Assembly: GCA_030147845.1 (NCBI GenBank)
Contig: JASBUN010000014.1
Span: 1 to 38,235 of the forward strand
Direction: 5' to 3'
Source of the DNA: Gammaproteobacteria bacterium
Lineage (GTDB): Bacteria > Pseudomonadota > Gammaproteobacteria > JASBUN01
DNA: 38,235 nucleotides
Each line of letters begins with the position of its first letter. Within the stretch, counting starts at the first letter, position 1. Position numbers and translations under genes: made by a program. Shown here in pieces: positions 7,611-15,039 of this stretch. The notes under the pieces were generated by a model. The model was not told where the DNA came from. It saw only the letters and a list, made by a program, of their open reading frames with translations, and searched no databases.

Positions 7611-9002
7611 ATGAGCCATTGCGTCGTCGTCATTTCCCACCAGCATCCGGCACTGAACGTCCGTGCTACGGTTGAAGCCGTGCTGCAGCAACGTCTCGAT
7701 GTTATCGTCGTCGATAGTGCGCACGGCGATAGTAGGCATGACCTCGCCGGTTTGCCGATTACGTTGCTACGCATGCAAGCGCGGCAACCGACTGCAACGG
7801 CGTTGTTCTGCGGCATGCAAGAGGCGTTCCGGCACGGCGCTGAACTTGTTGTCACGCTCGATAGCAACATTCCACAGCTTGCTGCCTACATCCCGCAGCT
7901 GGTGCGCTCGGCGCAGCAACATCCGGCCACGGTCATCATCGGCACGTGCCCGGAACGTACACCCACGAGCACGGCGCGCTACACCTTTATTGACCGTATC
8001 GGCACATTTTTGTTCGCCTGGCTGGCGGGCCATACGGTCGATGACTCAGCCTCGATGTTCAGGCTGTACCCAACCGCCCTGTTACGACGACTACCCACAC
8101 GCATGACACGCCGCAAGAGATTGGTGTTTGAACGCGAAGTATTGGTCGAGGCATCGCGGCTTGGTTACGCGGTGCAAGAGCTGAGCATAAGCGCGGCCGA
8201 CTTCGACTTTTCGCCACCCACTCCGACCCAACGCCGGCGCGATAACGGCTCGCTTATCCGCATGTTGGCGTGGCGGTTGATTCGCCGTGGATTCTATCCG
8301 GCCGGGCTATATTGCAACATCATCAGACCGCGCCTCAAGTTTTACGCCGAGCTGCTTGGTGGCGACGGTACCGCTTTGCTGTTGTTGTCGAACGCGGTCA
8401 TTGTCGCCAGCGCCGGTAGCTCGTTGTTATGGCTCACGGCGCGAGTGTATCGAACCGCACGCAATGCGCAAATGGCTTCACACGATTGTGTCGATTTATT
8501 GGTGCTCGGTTTGCGCTTGCATCGTGACGGCAGTATACGCGCCGGCTTTCAACGACGTTTGGAGTGCGCACGGGAATTGCTACACCGGCACACCCAAGCA
8601 CGGGTTTTTCTGTTGGGAGGTCGCGCCCAACATACCTACAGAAGCGAGGCACAGGCAGGCTTCGACTACTTGTGCGCGCGTGGTATCGCAGCGCAGCGCA
8701 TCGTACTCGAAGACGGCTCGCGAAGCACTTTGGAAAACTTACGCCAAGCACGCACACTACTGAACAACGCAAACGGCCCGCGCGTATTGCTCATAACCAA
8801 CCGCTATCATTTGGAGCGCGCGCATACTTTGGCGCAAGCGCTACGGTTGGAGCATGCGCTATGCGCCGCGGAAGCGAATTGGCAGCCGTTGCGATCGATC
8901 ATTCCCGTCATCAAGGACGCCTACCATCTGCATTGGTTTATGGTAGGACATCTGTGGGCACGGCTAACCGCCAACGACGGCATACTCAATCGTTCACGCT
9001 AG
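7611..9002 (+). CDS. GT2-like domain fused to a DUF218/YdcF domain
   Basis: A 463-residue two-domain protein. Residues 1-245 look like a family 2 glycosyltransferase: an N-terminal VVVISHQHPALNVRATVEAVL strand-helix, ELVVTLDSNIPQLAAYIPQL in the place of the nucleotide-sugar DxD region, and VDDSASMFRLYP downstream. The DxD is degenerate (D-S-N). Residues about 253-276 form a hydrophobic helix. Residues about 295-425 match DUF218 (SanA/YdcF-like): DLLVLGLRLHRDG, VFLLGGRA, IVLEDGSRSTLENLRQA, VLLITNRYHLERA. DUF218 proteins are linked to envelope or peptidoglycan-related work but their reaction is poorly defined. The stop is 4 bases from the converging ketoreductase stop at 9007. The ATG at 7611 has a weak ribosome site. 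Confidence 0.75.
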   Translation: MSHCVVVISHQHPALNVRATVEAVLQQRLDVIVVDSAHGDSRHDLAGLPITLLRMQARQPTATALFCGMQEAFRHGAELVVTLDSNIPQLAAYIPQLVRSAQQHPATVIIGTCPERTPTSTARYTFIDRIGTFLFAWLAGHTVDDSASMFRLYPTALLRRLPTRMTRRKRLVFEREVLVEASRLGYAVQELSISAADFDFSPPTPTQRRRDNGSLIRMLAWRLIRRGFYPAGLYCNIIRPRLKFYAELLGGDGTALLLLSNAVIVASAGSSLLWLTARVYRTARNAQMASHDCVDLLVLGLRLHRDGSIRAGFQRRLECARELLHRHTQARVFLLGGRAQHTYRSEAQAGFDYLCARGIAAQRIVLEDGSRSTLENLRQARTLLNNANGPRVLLITNRYHLERAHTLAQALRLEHALCAAEANWQPLRSIIPVIKDAYHLHWFMVGHLWARLTANDGILNRSR

Positions 9003-9006
9003 TCGC

Positions 9007-9726
9007 TCAGGCCATAGCGCCGTTGACGCCGATGACCTGACCGGAAATATAGGCCGCCGCCTCCGAGGCAAGAAAGCCGACCAGCGCAGCGACTTCTTCG
9101 GGCCGCCCGGCGCGTTTCATGGGCACGATGGTCTTGATGGCACCGGCGTCGAACGTGGCGGCCGCCATGCTGCCCGCAATGATGCCGGGCGCGACGGCAT
9201 TGACGGTAACACCGCGCGAGGCCAACTCGATCGCCAACGACTTAGTGGCGCCATGCAACCCTGCTTTGGCGGCCGCGTAATTGGCCTGACCGCGATTACC
9301 CATAACCGCGGCGATCGACGAAATGCTGATGATGCGACCCCAGCGCGTGCGCATCATCGGTAACAGTAACGGCTGCGTCACGTTAAAAAAGCCGTTCAGA
9401 TTGACATCGATGGCGCGCTGCCATTGCTCGTGGTTCATGCCGGCCATGGGCGCATCGGCGTGCGCACCGGCATTGTTGACCAAAATTTGAATGGCACCGT
9501 GCTGCACAAGTGCGCCCAACGCCTGCGTGCAAGCAGCGGCATCGGTGACATCAAAAATGCACGCCTCGGCCGATCCACCTGCATCACGAATAGCAACTAC
9601 GGTTTGCTCAACGCGTTCGGGATGTTGGTTGCCGTGTACGACGACGTGCAAGCCGTCGAGCGCCAGCCTTTTACACACCGCCGTGCCGATGTCGCCGCTA
9701 CCGCCGGTCACAAGCGCACGCTTCAT
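9007..9726 (-). CDS. 3-ketoacyl-ACP reductase (FabG-like; ApeQ-type)
   Basis: A 239-residue short-chain dehydrogenase. The NADP-binding TGGSGDIG lies at the N-terminus, NNAG follows, and the catalytic Ser-Tyr-Lys are in SISSIAAVMGNRGQANYAAAKAG; the C-terminus has the FabG-type ASEAAAYISGQVIGVNGAMA. It reduces 3-ketoacyl-ACP to 3-hydroxyacyl-ACP. It is the last gene of the leftward cluster, and its ATG overlaps the dehydratase stop by 4 bases. Its place after a hotdog dehydratase, a chain-length-factor-like protein and a ketosynthase matches ApeQ in aryl polyene clusters rather than the housekeeping fabG locus. Confidence 0.92.
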   Translation of the reverse strand: MKRALVTGGSGDIGTAVCKRLALDGLHVVVHGNQHPERVEQTVVAIRDAGGSAEACIFDVTDAAACTQALGALVQHGAIQILVNNAGAHADAPMAGMNHEQWQRAIDVNLNGFFNVTQPLLLPMMRTRWGRIISISSIAAVMGNRGQANYAAAKAGLHGATKSLAIELASRGVTVNAVAPGIIAGSMAAATFDAGAIKTIVPMKRAGRPEEVAALVGFLASEAAAYISGQVIGVNGAMA

Positions 9727-10160
9727 GGTGCTTCCTCCCGCATGAACACGACCGTCGCACGGCCAGTGGCGACGGGCCCGGCATCGGCACTTACCTTAAA
9801 CTGGTAAACCAAAGCATCGTTGCTGTCGAACAAACGTCGTGCTTCAACACACAATTCACCTTCGAGTGTATCTATACGATCGACAAACAGTTCGACCTCA
9901 CGCACCGCCGCCAACAGCCCCGGACGCGCACCGCCGCCGTGTTCGCGTGAAGCGAACACGCCATGCACGGCCATGGCCTGGGCTGCATATTCAATCGCAT
10001 TGACCGCCGAGAGCTCATTATCCGCTCGCAACGGATTGCTTTCTGCCCGATGACTGACGCCATAGCAGATGATGCTCTGCGCATCGCAGGCCGCAACCCG
10101 CTCCAGCAGGCACATACTGCCCGCGTGTGGAATCGCCGCACACAATTGTTCGCGGGTCAT
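9723..10160 (-). CDS. Hotdog 3-hydroxyacyl-ACP dehydratase (ApeP-like)
   Basis: A 145-residue protein with the hotdog-fold layout of APE dehydratases: AAIPHAGSMCLLERV at the N-terminus (the 'PH.G.M.LLD' motif of FabZ-like and ApeP-like proteins), NAIEYAAQAMAVHG in the long helix, and a C-terminal GRATVVF strand. The start ATG at 10160 overlaps the upstream stop (ATGA); a longer in-frame extension reaching 10418 lies inside the upstream gene and is not used. In the described APE pathway the ApeP-type protein pairs with a second hotdog protein (ApeI) as a heterodimeric dehydratase. The candidate partner is encoded at 12470-12781. Confidence 0.82.
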   Translation of the reverse strand: MTREQLCAAIPHAGSMCLLERVAACDAQSIICYGVSHRAESNPLRADNELSAVNAIEYAAQAMAVHGVFASREHGGGARPGLLAAVREVELFVDRIDTLEGELCVEARRLFDSNDALVYQFKVSADAGPVATGRATVVFMREEAP

Positions 10161-10948
10161 GAACACGGTTGGAATTCGATCTCGAGGCAACCGGTACTGG
10201 CGGGCACGACGGCCTGGCCGGCAACCTGCCCGGCCAGCAGGTGTAACAACGCCAAGCCCTGCGCCGCAGGACACCAAGCGCGGATGGCTTCCAAGGTTGG
10301 ATCCGGGAGCGCTTGCGCCGGGCCACTGCCAAGCCGTAACCGTAGCTGGCCAAGGCGCGCGCCGGCCGCGCGCGGCCCCAGCAACACGGCCATCGCGAAG
10401 GTCTCGCGGATTCCGCAAAGCGGTTTCAGTGGCTCGGGCGCGGTATGGTCGTAGACCACCAGCAATATCGGCTCATCATCGACTAGCACCTGGGTGGCGG
10501 CCTCCAACAGGCCCGCTGCAAACGTGCCGTCCGCCGCCGCCACACTCATGGACGGTTTACGCGAATTCGATGCGATCGCCCAATAGCCGCTGGGCGCATT
10601 GTGCACCGAGTTATGAAACACAATCGGCGAGACTGGATGCTCGGGTAACGTCAGTGCCGTGCACATCTTATGCACGACTTCGAGATCCCCGCTGGCGGAG
10701 GCGAACACCGAGCCGGGCGGCGTCTGCCCGGCATCCGCGTGTTGCACGGCTTCGTGCGCCACGCACAACGCCAGCTTAATCGTGTAGGTGGTACGGCGGC
10801 GTTCGTTCGCGGGTAACAAGCTCGTGGTTGGTGTCGGCATGGCTTCGGGCCGATGTACTTGAGCGCCACGCAACACCGCGGCGCTGTCGCGCCAGCCGCA
10901 CAGCCCGGCCGCAGCGACGCCAACGCCGAGCACATGCACCGGACTCAT
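10157..10948 (-). CDS. Ketosynthase-like chain length factor (ApeC-like)
   Basis: A 263-residue ketosynthase-like protein without the active-site Cys: the segment aligning with the nucleophile region reads PSMSVAAADGTFAAGLLEA, and no HGTATP motif is present. HNSVHNAPSGYWAIA is the characteristic segment of the 'beta-ketoacyl synthase chain length factor' family. In APE systems such a protein forms a KS:CLF-type heterodimer with the active ketosynthase and helps set polyene length. The gene overlaps its neighbours by 4 bases on both sides (stop of the ketosynthase, start of the dehydratase), which supports stoichiometric production. The function is inferred from family and position. Confidence 0.85.
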   Translation of the reverse strand: MSPVHVLGVGVAAAGLCGWRDSAAVLRGAQVHRPEAMPTPTTSLLPANERRRTTYTIKLALCVAHEAVQHADAGQTPPGSVFASASGDLEVVHKMCTALTLPEHPVSPIVFHNSVHNAPSGYWAIASNSRKPSMSVAAADGTFAAGLLEAATQVLVDDEPILLVVYDHTAPEPLKPLCGIRETFAMAVLLGPRAAGARLGQLRLRLGSGPAQALPDPTLEAIRAWCPAAQGLALLHLLAGQVAGQAVVPASTGCLEIEFQPCS

Positions 10949-12144
10949 GACAACCTTCCGAACAACAGGCTACAGTTGGTGCCACCAAATCCGAACGAAT
11001 TGCTCAATACTGTACGCAACGGCAGATCGCGATTTTCCAGCAACAACGCCGCCGACAACTCGGCATCACGCACCGTAGTATTGAGCGTGCCTGGCGCAAA
11101 ACCGTGTTCGAGGCATAAACAAGCGATCACCGCTTCGGTAATGCCGGCCGCGCCGAGCGTGTGGCCGGTCCAACCCTTGGTGGAGCTACAGGGCGTGCGG
11201 CTGCCGAATAGTGTGGTTACGGCGCGATCCTCGGCGCGGTCATTGGACGGTGTGGCGGTACCATGCAGATTGATATAGTCGACCGCGTCGGCAGCCACCC
11301 CGGCGCGCGCCAATGCCTGGGCCATGGCGTCGGCCGCACCGATTCCGTCCGGGTGAGGTGTCGACATGTGATGTGCATCGCTGCTTTCACCATAGCCAAG
11401 CAGGGCCACTCCAACACTGTCCTGCCGGCGCCGCTCAAGCAATGCGAAGCCAGCAGCCTCGCCCAAACTCAAACCGTTACGACCCTGACCCCAAGGGCGA
11501 CACGGCTCGCTGGATACCAGTTCCAGGGAATGGAAGCCGTACAGGGTAGTCAGGCAGAGCGAATCGGTGCCGCCGACTATCGCTGCGTCGCACAACCCCA
11601 GTTGCAGGTAGCGTGCCGCAACCGCGAACACTTTGGCGCTCGACGAGCAGGCAGTAGAGACCACCACTGCCGGACCCTCAAGTTGCAGGCACTCTCGAGT
11701 AAAACTCGCTAACGAATAATTATCGTGCGTATACAGAAAGTGAAAATCATCCGGTGCACGTTCGCCTTGTGCATCGCGCTGCCGATAGTATTGCTCTGTT
11801 TGCGCGACGCCGGAGGTGCTTGTGCCTAGAAATACGCCAACACGCCCGGCACCATATCGGGCGCACGCCTGCTCTACTGCGAGCGCGAATTGGTCCTGCG
11901 CCAAGCCGATCGCAGCCAGCCGATTGTTGCGGCAATCGTAGCGCGCCAAAGTGCCGGCCACCGGCTCGTGCTCCAATCCCTCGACACGCCCGATCCAAGT
12001 CGGTACATCGGTTCCATCGAGATCGCATGGCCGCAGGCCGCTGCTCATATCGCGCAAGGCCGTCAATGTCGCCGCCGTACCGCGTCCGAGGGCATTGGTA
12101 ACGGTATAGGCAGTAAGAATTAGTGGTTCCATAACAATTGGCAT
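10945..12144 (-). CDS. Beta-ketoacyl-ACP synthase (ApeO-like)
   Basis: A 399-residue condensing enzyme with all three catalytic residues visible: Cys in VVSTACSSSAKVF, His in INLHGTATPSND, and His in KGWTGHTLGAAGITEA. The C-terminal NSFGFGGTNCSLLFGRL is typical of FabF-type enzymes. It should extend the ACP-bound chain with malonyl-ACP, probably as a heterodimer with the chain-length-factor-like protein encoded next. The start is uncertain: ATG at 12144 and ATG at 12132 are both in frame and neither has a clear Shine-Dalgarno sequence. The unusual 325-base gap upstream separates it from the preceding dehydratase gene. Confidence 0.92.
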   Translation of the reverse strand: MPIVMEPLILTAYTVTNALGRGTAATLTALRDMSSGLRPCDLDGTDVPTWIGRVEGLEHEPVAGTLARYDCRNNRLAAIGLAQDQFALAVEQACARYGAGRVGVFLGTSTSGVAQTEQYYRQRDAQGERAPDDFHFLYTHDNYSLASFTRECLQLEGPAVVVSTACSSSAKVFAVAARYLQLGLCDAAIVGGTDSLCLTTLYGFHSLELVSSEPCRPWGQGRNGLSLGEAAGFALLERRRQDSVGVALLGYGESSDAHHMSTPHPDGIGAADAMAQALARAGVAADAVDYINLHGTATPSNDRAEDRAVTTLFGSRTPCSSTKGWTGHTLGAAGITEAVIACLCLEHGFAPGTLNTTVRDAELSAALLLENRDLPLRTVLSNSFGFGGTNCSLLFGRLS

Positions 12145-12469
12145 ACGGCATCGGGTTGAGCAAGGGCGCGATTGTGCATGTTGCTCAAATCAGCCGCGCG
12201 CAACAGATACTGCGGCCGCCAGGACACAGCGTGTAGTCGAATTGGGCCGCAACGATAAACGGCATGATCGTGCCGATAATCACGGGCGCAACATCTCCGG
12301 CACACCAAGAATAGCAAACACCATTGCATTACATATAGCGTAAATTCCTGACAAGCGGCCGGCCGCGCCACGGTATGCCGTCGACTCGATGCCAACAAAC
12401 GGTATCGGCCGCCGATAGGAGCACGCATGCTGGCGATGGAGCGAATCGCGTTGGCGTTGAATGAATCCG
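12145..12469. other. Gap inside the APE-like cluster, likely gene-loss scar
   Basis: 325 bases between the hotdog gene ending at 12470 and the ketosynthase start, whereas the genes on each side overlap by 4 bases. A leftward 66-codon frame (ATG at 12480, overlapping the dehydratase stop, ending at 12280) is open, ending in a short hydrophobic run (NAMVFAILGVPEML). A different frame nearby (12297 down to 12185) also reads as hydrophobic (PVIIGTIMPFIVAAQF). Neither resembles a family I know. In complete APE clusters this position holds the glycosyltransferase/acyltransferase, thioesterase, LolA-like and MMPL exporter genes. A deletion remnant is my inference. Confidence 0.5.
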
Positions 12470-12781
12470 CTAACGTTCATCGCTTCCGTCCGCGTATAGA
12501 TCCAGCGTTCCGGCCGCGTATACATCCGCACCAATGCTACAACGGAAGGCGATATGTGCGCTCGCCTGCGTCAGAGTGATGCTAAACGCTTGTCCCGGCA
12601 GTATCGGGCGCAAAAATTTGACCGACGGGAATCCTTGTACGCGCGCGCCGCTGCGCCAGAGCGCCGCGACCGCCGCGACCTGCTGCAATACGACGACGCC
12701 AGGGACGATGGGGTTCCCTGGGAAGTGGCCGGCTAAACTCGGATGATCGGTGTCGACTACGGCCTCGGCGGTAAAGTTCAC
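12470..12781 (-). CDS. Hotdog dehydratase-like protein (ApeI-like)
   Basis: A 103-residue single-hotdog protein with the FabA/FabZ signature HPSLAGHFPGNPIVPGVVVL, in which the His of GHFPG is the usual catalytic residue. VKFLRPILPGQAFSI is the second conserved strand. It is short compared with FabZ (about 150) and lacks the N-terminal extension. The start ATG overlaps the AMP-ligase stop (ATGA at 12781-12778). Together with the ApeP-like protein it could form the heterodimeric dehydratase known from APE biosynthesis, in which the polyene double bonds are created. Confidence 0.82.
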   Translation of the reverse strand: MNFTAEAVVDTDHPSLAGHFPGNPIVPGVVVLQQVAAVAALWRSGARVQGFPSVKFLRPILPGQAFSITLTQASAHIAFRCSIGADVYAAGTLDLYADGSDER

Positions 12782-14103
12782 GTTCGCTCCTTGAGGCGCG
12801 CGATCAGCGCCAACAGTTCCGCGCGTGGCAGTTTGCCGGTATCGCTACGAGGTAAATGGTCGACCATGTATACGGGCCTTGGCAGGAAAGCCGGATCGAC
12901 GCTCCGCGCTAACGCGGATAGGATTTCCTGCCGACTGCGTGTCGGCGCGACGACGACGGCAACCAAACGCGTGACGCTGTCCGCATCGCCGGCTTCCGGC
13001 ACGCAAAATACGCCATCTTCGACGCCGTCGATCTCGTTCAATTTCTGATTGAGATCACCCAGGATCGCGCGCTTGCCGGCGATATTGACCAATTCGCTGC
13101 TGCGACCAATGAGTTCGAAGGATTGCTCGTCCAGCAGCCGAATGTCGTCGTTTAACGCCGTATCCCGCGACAAATGGCCGCCGCCGACGAAGGTGACATG
13201 ACCAACCCGGCGCATATACACCTGCGGGTAGATCATCCACGCGTCTGTTTCGCAGGTGCGCCTCGATGCGATCGAGCCGCTTTCGGTACAACCGTAAATT
13301 TCCAGCACACGCGTCGATAGCGCCTTTTCGGTCTGCACCGCCAACGCACGTGACAACGGTGCGGTAGCCGAAATAATGAATTCGACTTTAGGCCACCGCA
13401 ACGACGCTCCGGTACATGCTTTCAGGTGGATTGGGGTGGTGATCAACACCCGCGGTGCGGGCATGCTGGCGAGCGTCGAGCGCACATCTTCGGCAAAAAA
13501 AGGCCTACCCCCATGTATCTGGGCGCCACTGACCAGCGGCAACATGATAGACGTCTCTAGTCCGTACATATGCTGCGGCGGCACGGTGGCAACGATAGAA
13601 GCCGCGCGACCGATGGCAAATCGCCGTTGCGCGGAAAACGCACCGGCGACTAGTTCGCCCCAGCGCTTCTCATTTGCCTGCGGCCTGCCTGTGCTACCGG
13701 AGGTAAATACCAACGCAGCTACGTGCTCGGCACGGATGCCGGGCATGGCGCCGCCAAATGCCGCTTCGATCTCGCCCAGATCGAGCAAATGTTGCGGCAC
13801 GCCGAGCCCGGCGATCGCACCGTCGGTGACTACGTAGCTGTCGCGGTAATCTTGGATCACGTGGGCTACGACCCGCGGCACTCGACTCGACGGTAGCAGG
13901 TTAGTCTGTTCCCGCAACATGACCGCTGCAAAGGCAACCAGGAACAGATAGCGATCCTCGCACAAGTTGATCGCAAAGCGGTGATCGGGCAGCCCCTTGG
14001 CGGCAGCGTGCACATGGGCGAGAAAACGTTCACGCGTGACCCTCTCGCCGCGCCATTGGCAGACCACGTCGCCGGGCTGGTGCGCGGCTAGTAGCGGAAG
14101 CAT
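12778..14103 (-). CDS. AMP-dependent acyl/aryl-acid ligase (ApeH-like)
   Basis: A 441-residue adenylate-forming enzyme, short for the superfamily but typical for APE ligases. Visible motifs are the phosphate loop AALVFTSGSTGRPQANEK, QHMYGLETSIMLPL, IYGCTESGSIASR (A5 region), and the C-terminal LPRSDTGKLPRAEL with the catalytic Lys. It probably activates an aromatic acid such as a 4-hydroxybenzoate derivative and loads it on the ACP as starter unit; the substrate cannot be read from the sequence. It overlaps the hotdog gene by 4 bases and is separated from the ACP gene by a 344-base gap. Confidence 0.88.
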   Translation of the reverse strand: MLPLLAAHQPGDVVCQWRGERVTRERFLAHVHAAAKGLPDHRFAINLCEDRYLFLVAFAAVMLREQTNLLPSSRVPRVVAHVIQDYRDSYVVTDGAIAGLGVPQHLLDLGEIEAAFGGAMPGIRAEHVAALVFTSGSTGRPQANEKRWGELVAGAFSAQRRFAIGRAASIVATVPPQHMYGLETSIMLPLVSGAQIHGGRPFFAEDVRSTLASMPAPRVLITTPIHLKACTGASLRWPKVEFIISATAPLSRALAVQTEKALSTRVLEIYGCTESGSIASRRTCETDAWMIYPQVYMRRVGHVTFVGGGHLSRDTALNDDIRLLDEQSFELIGRSSELVNIAGKRAILGDLNQKLNEIDGVEDGVFCVPEAGDADSVTRLVAVVVAPTRSRQEILSALARSVDPAFLPRPVYMVDHLPRSDTGKLPRAELLALIARLKERT

Positions 14104-14447
14104 GTCGTGACCGTGGTGCGCTGATTCATCCGACCGCCGCGGAACGTTCCGTGTCTATGATGCATTGAGTAAGCCAATACGATTTTGCGCAGAGTTAACT
14201 AACGTATGCGACACAGATTCCGCCACCATGAACGGTAGAACCGGCGCGCGACTGGCGCCGATAAAGAATGACCGCACGGTTTTTCGGGCCACTACCACGC
14301 CGCTTACTGCGGATTGAGTTAAGAATGCGCTGCTTAATCCGATCGAACGGAAAAAACAGAGCACCCTTAAGTCAACGCACGCACGCGTGACGTGGCGCAA
14401 CGGGTAAATACCCTACTCCGCGCGCTACGAGTGAATTACGCGCGCGC
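14104..14447. other. Second gap inside the APE-like cluster
   Basis: 344 bases between the ACP stop and the AMP-ligase start. The only leftward open frame (14400-14155, 81 codons) has no recognisable motif. In complete APE clusters a second ACP and a COG4648-like membrane protein usually lie here. I see no 'GxDSL' phosphopantetheine motif or convincing membrane protein, so the interval looks non-coding or decayed. Confidence 0.5.
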
Positions 14448-14729
14448 CTATTTTGTCCGATGCTTCTCAATGTGCCCGCTCAAGGCGCGTAGCGACGCAA
14501 ATACACGCACGGTCTCGCTGTCGTCGGAACGCAATTGCACCCCGTAACGCTGTGTCAGTTCCAGTGCCAACTCCAGCGCATCAATGGAGTCGAGGCCCAG
14601 GCCGTCGCCGAATAACGGCTGCTCAGGGGCGATGTCCTGAACCTTAACGTCTTCAAGATTAAGCGTATCGATAATCAGCTGAGCCACTTCTTGCTCAAGC
14701 GGAGAAAGTGTCGACAACAATTCACTCAC
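14448..14729 (-). CDS. Acyl carrier protein (ApeE/F-like)
   Basis: A 93-residue carrier protein. The phosphopantetheine attachment serine is in GDGLGLDSIDALELALEL, the pattern typical of APE-cluster ACPs. The negatively charged helix II and the short C-terminal helix (FASLRALSGHIEKH) complete the fold. I prefer the GTG at 14729 (peptide VSELLSTLSPLEQEV) because TGGGGGA lies about 6 bases upstream; the alternative GTG at 14744 has no such site. It is the first gene of the leftward APE-like cluster and is the only carrier found, where complete clusters usually have two. Confidence 0.9.
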   Translation of the reverse strand: MSELLSTLSPLEQEVAQLIIDTLNLEDVKVQDIAPEQPLFGDGLGLDSIDALELALELTQRYGVQLRSDDSETVRVFASLRALSGHIEKHRTK

Positions 14730-15039
14730 GGAGATCCCCCACACCGGAAGCAGCTAAGTGGCCGCCGGCATCCTACAATTTGAGACCCATCCCAGGTCGA
14801 TTGCGGCGTCCTGCCTAGCCATATTTATAATAGTCTATGCAGGCGCATTCTACCGGCCAACTGACTAAGTTCCAAGAATTTATTGGCGCAATGCGGCGAG
14901 GAGACCGATGCCGGTGAAGACATTCGGCGTAAAGTCGACGTGTGGGACGGCGGCCACGCGCGGCGGGCGCATTACACCGACGCGGTAAAGATTGTATGAC
15001 GCCGATGGTAGCATCGGCTACCGGCTATGATCGGTTTTA
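14730..15039. promoter_or_regulatory. Region upstream of the APE-like cluster with candidate promoter
   Basis: 310 bases between the dgcP-like stop and the ACP start, no credible gene. On the minus strand TTGGCC (14860-14855), a 17-base spacer and TAGACT (14837-14832) make a plausible promoter for the cluster, followed by an AT-rich stretch at 14831-14819. Both boxes match consensus at four of six positions, so this is a weak call. The leader would be about 95 nt. Confidence 0.35.

Noticed and set aside
12120..12428. 102-codon leftward frame between dehydratase and ketosynthase
   Set aside because: Cys/Arg-rich, no motif, overlaps the ketosynthase start in another frame; it may be residual coding sequence but not a gene.
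14155..14400. 81-codon leftward frame between ACP and AMP-ligase
   Set aside because: No recognisable motif and no ribosome site; possible remnant only.
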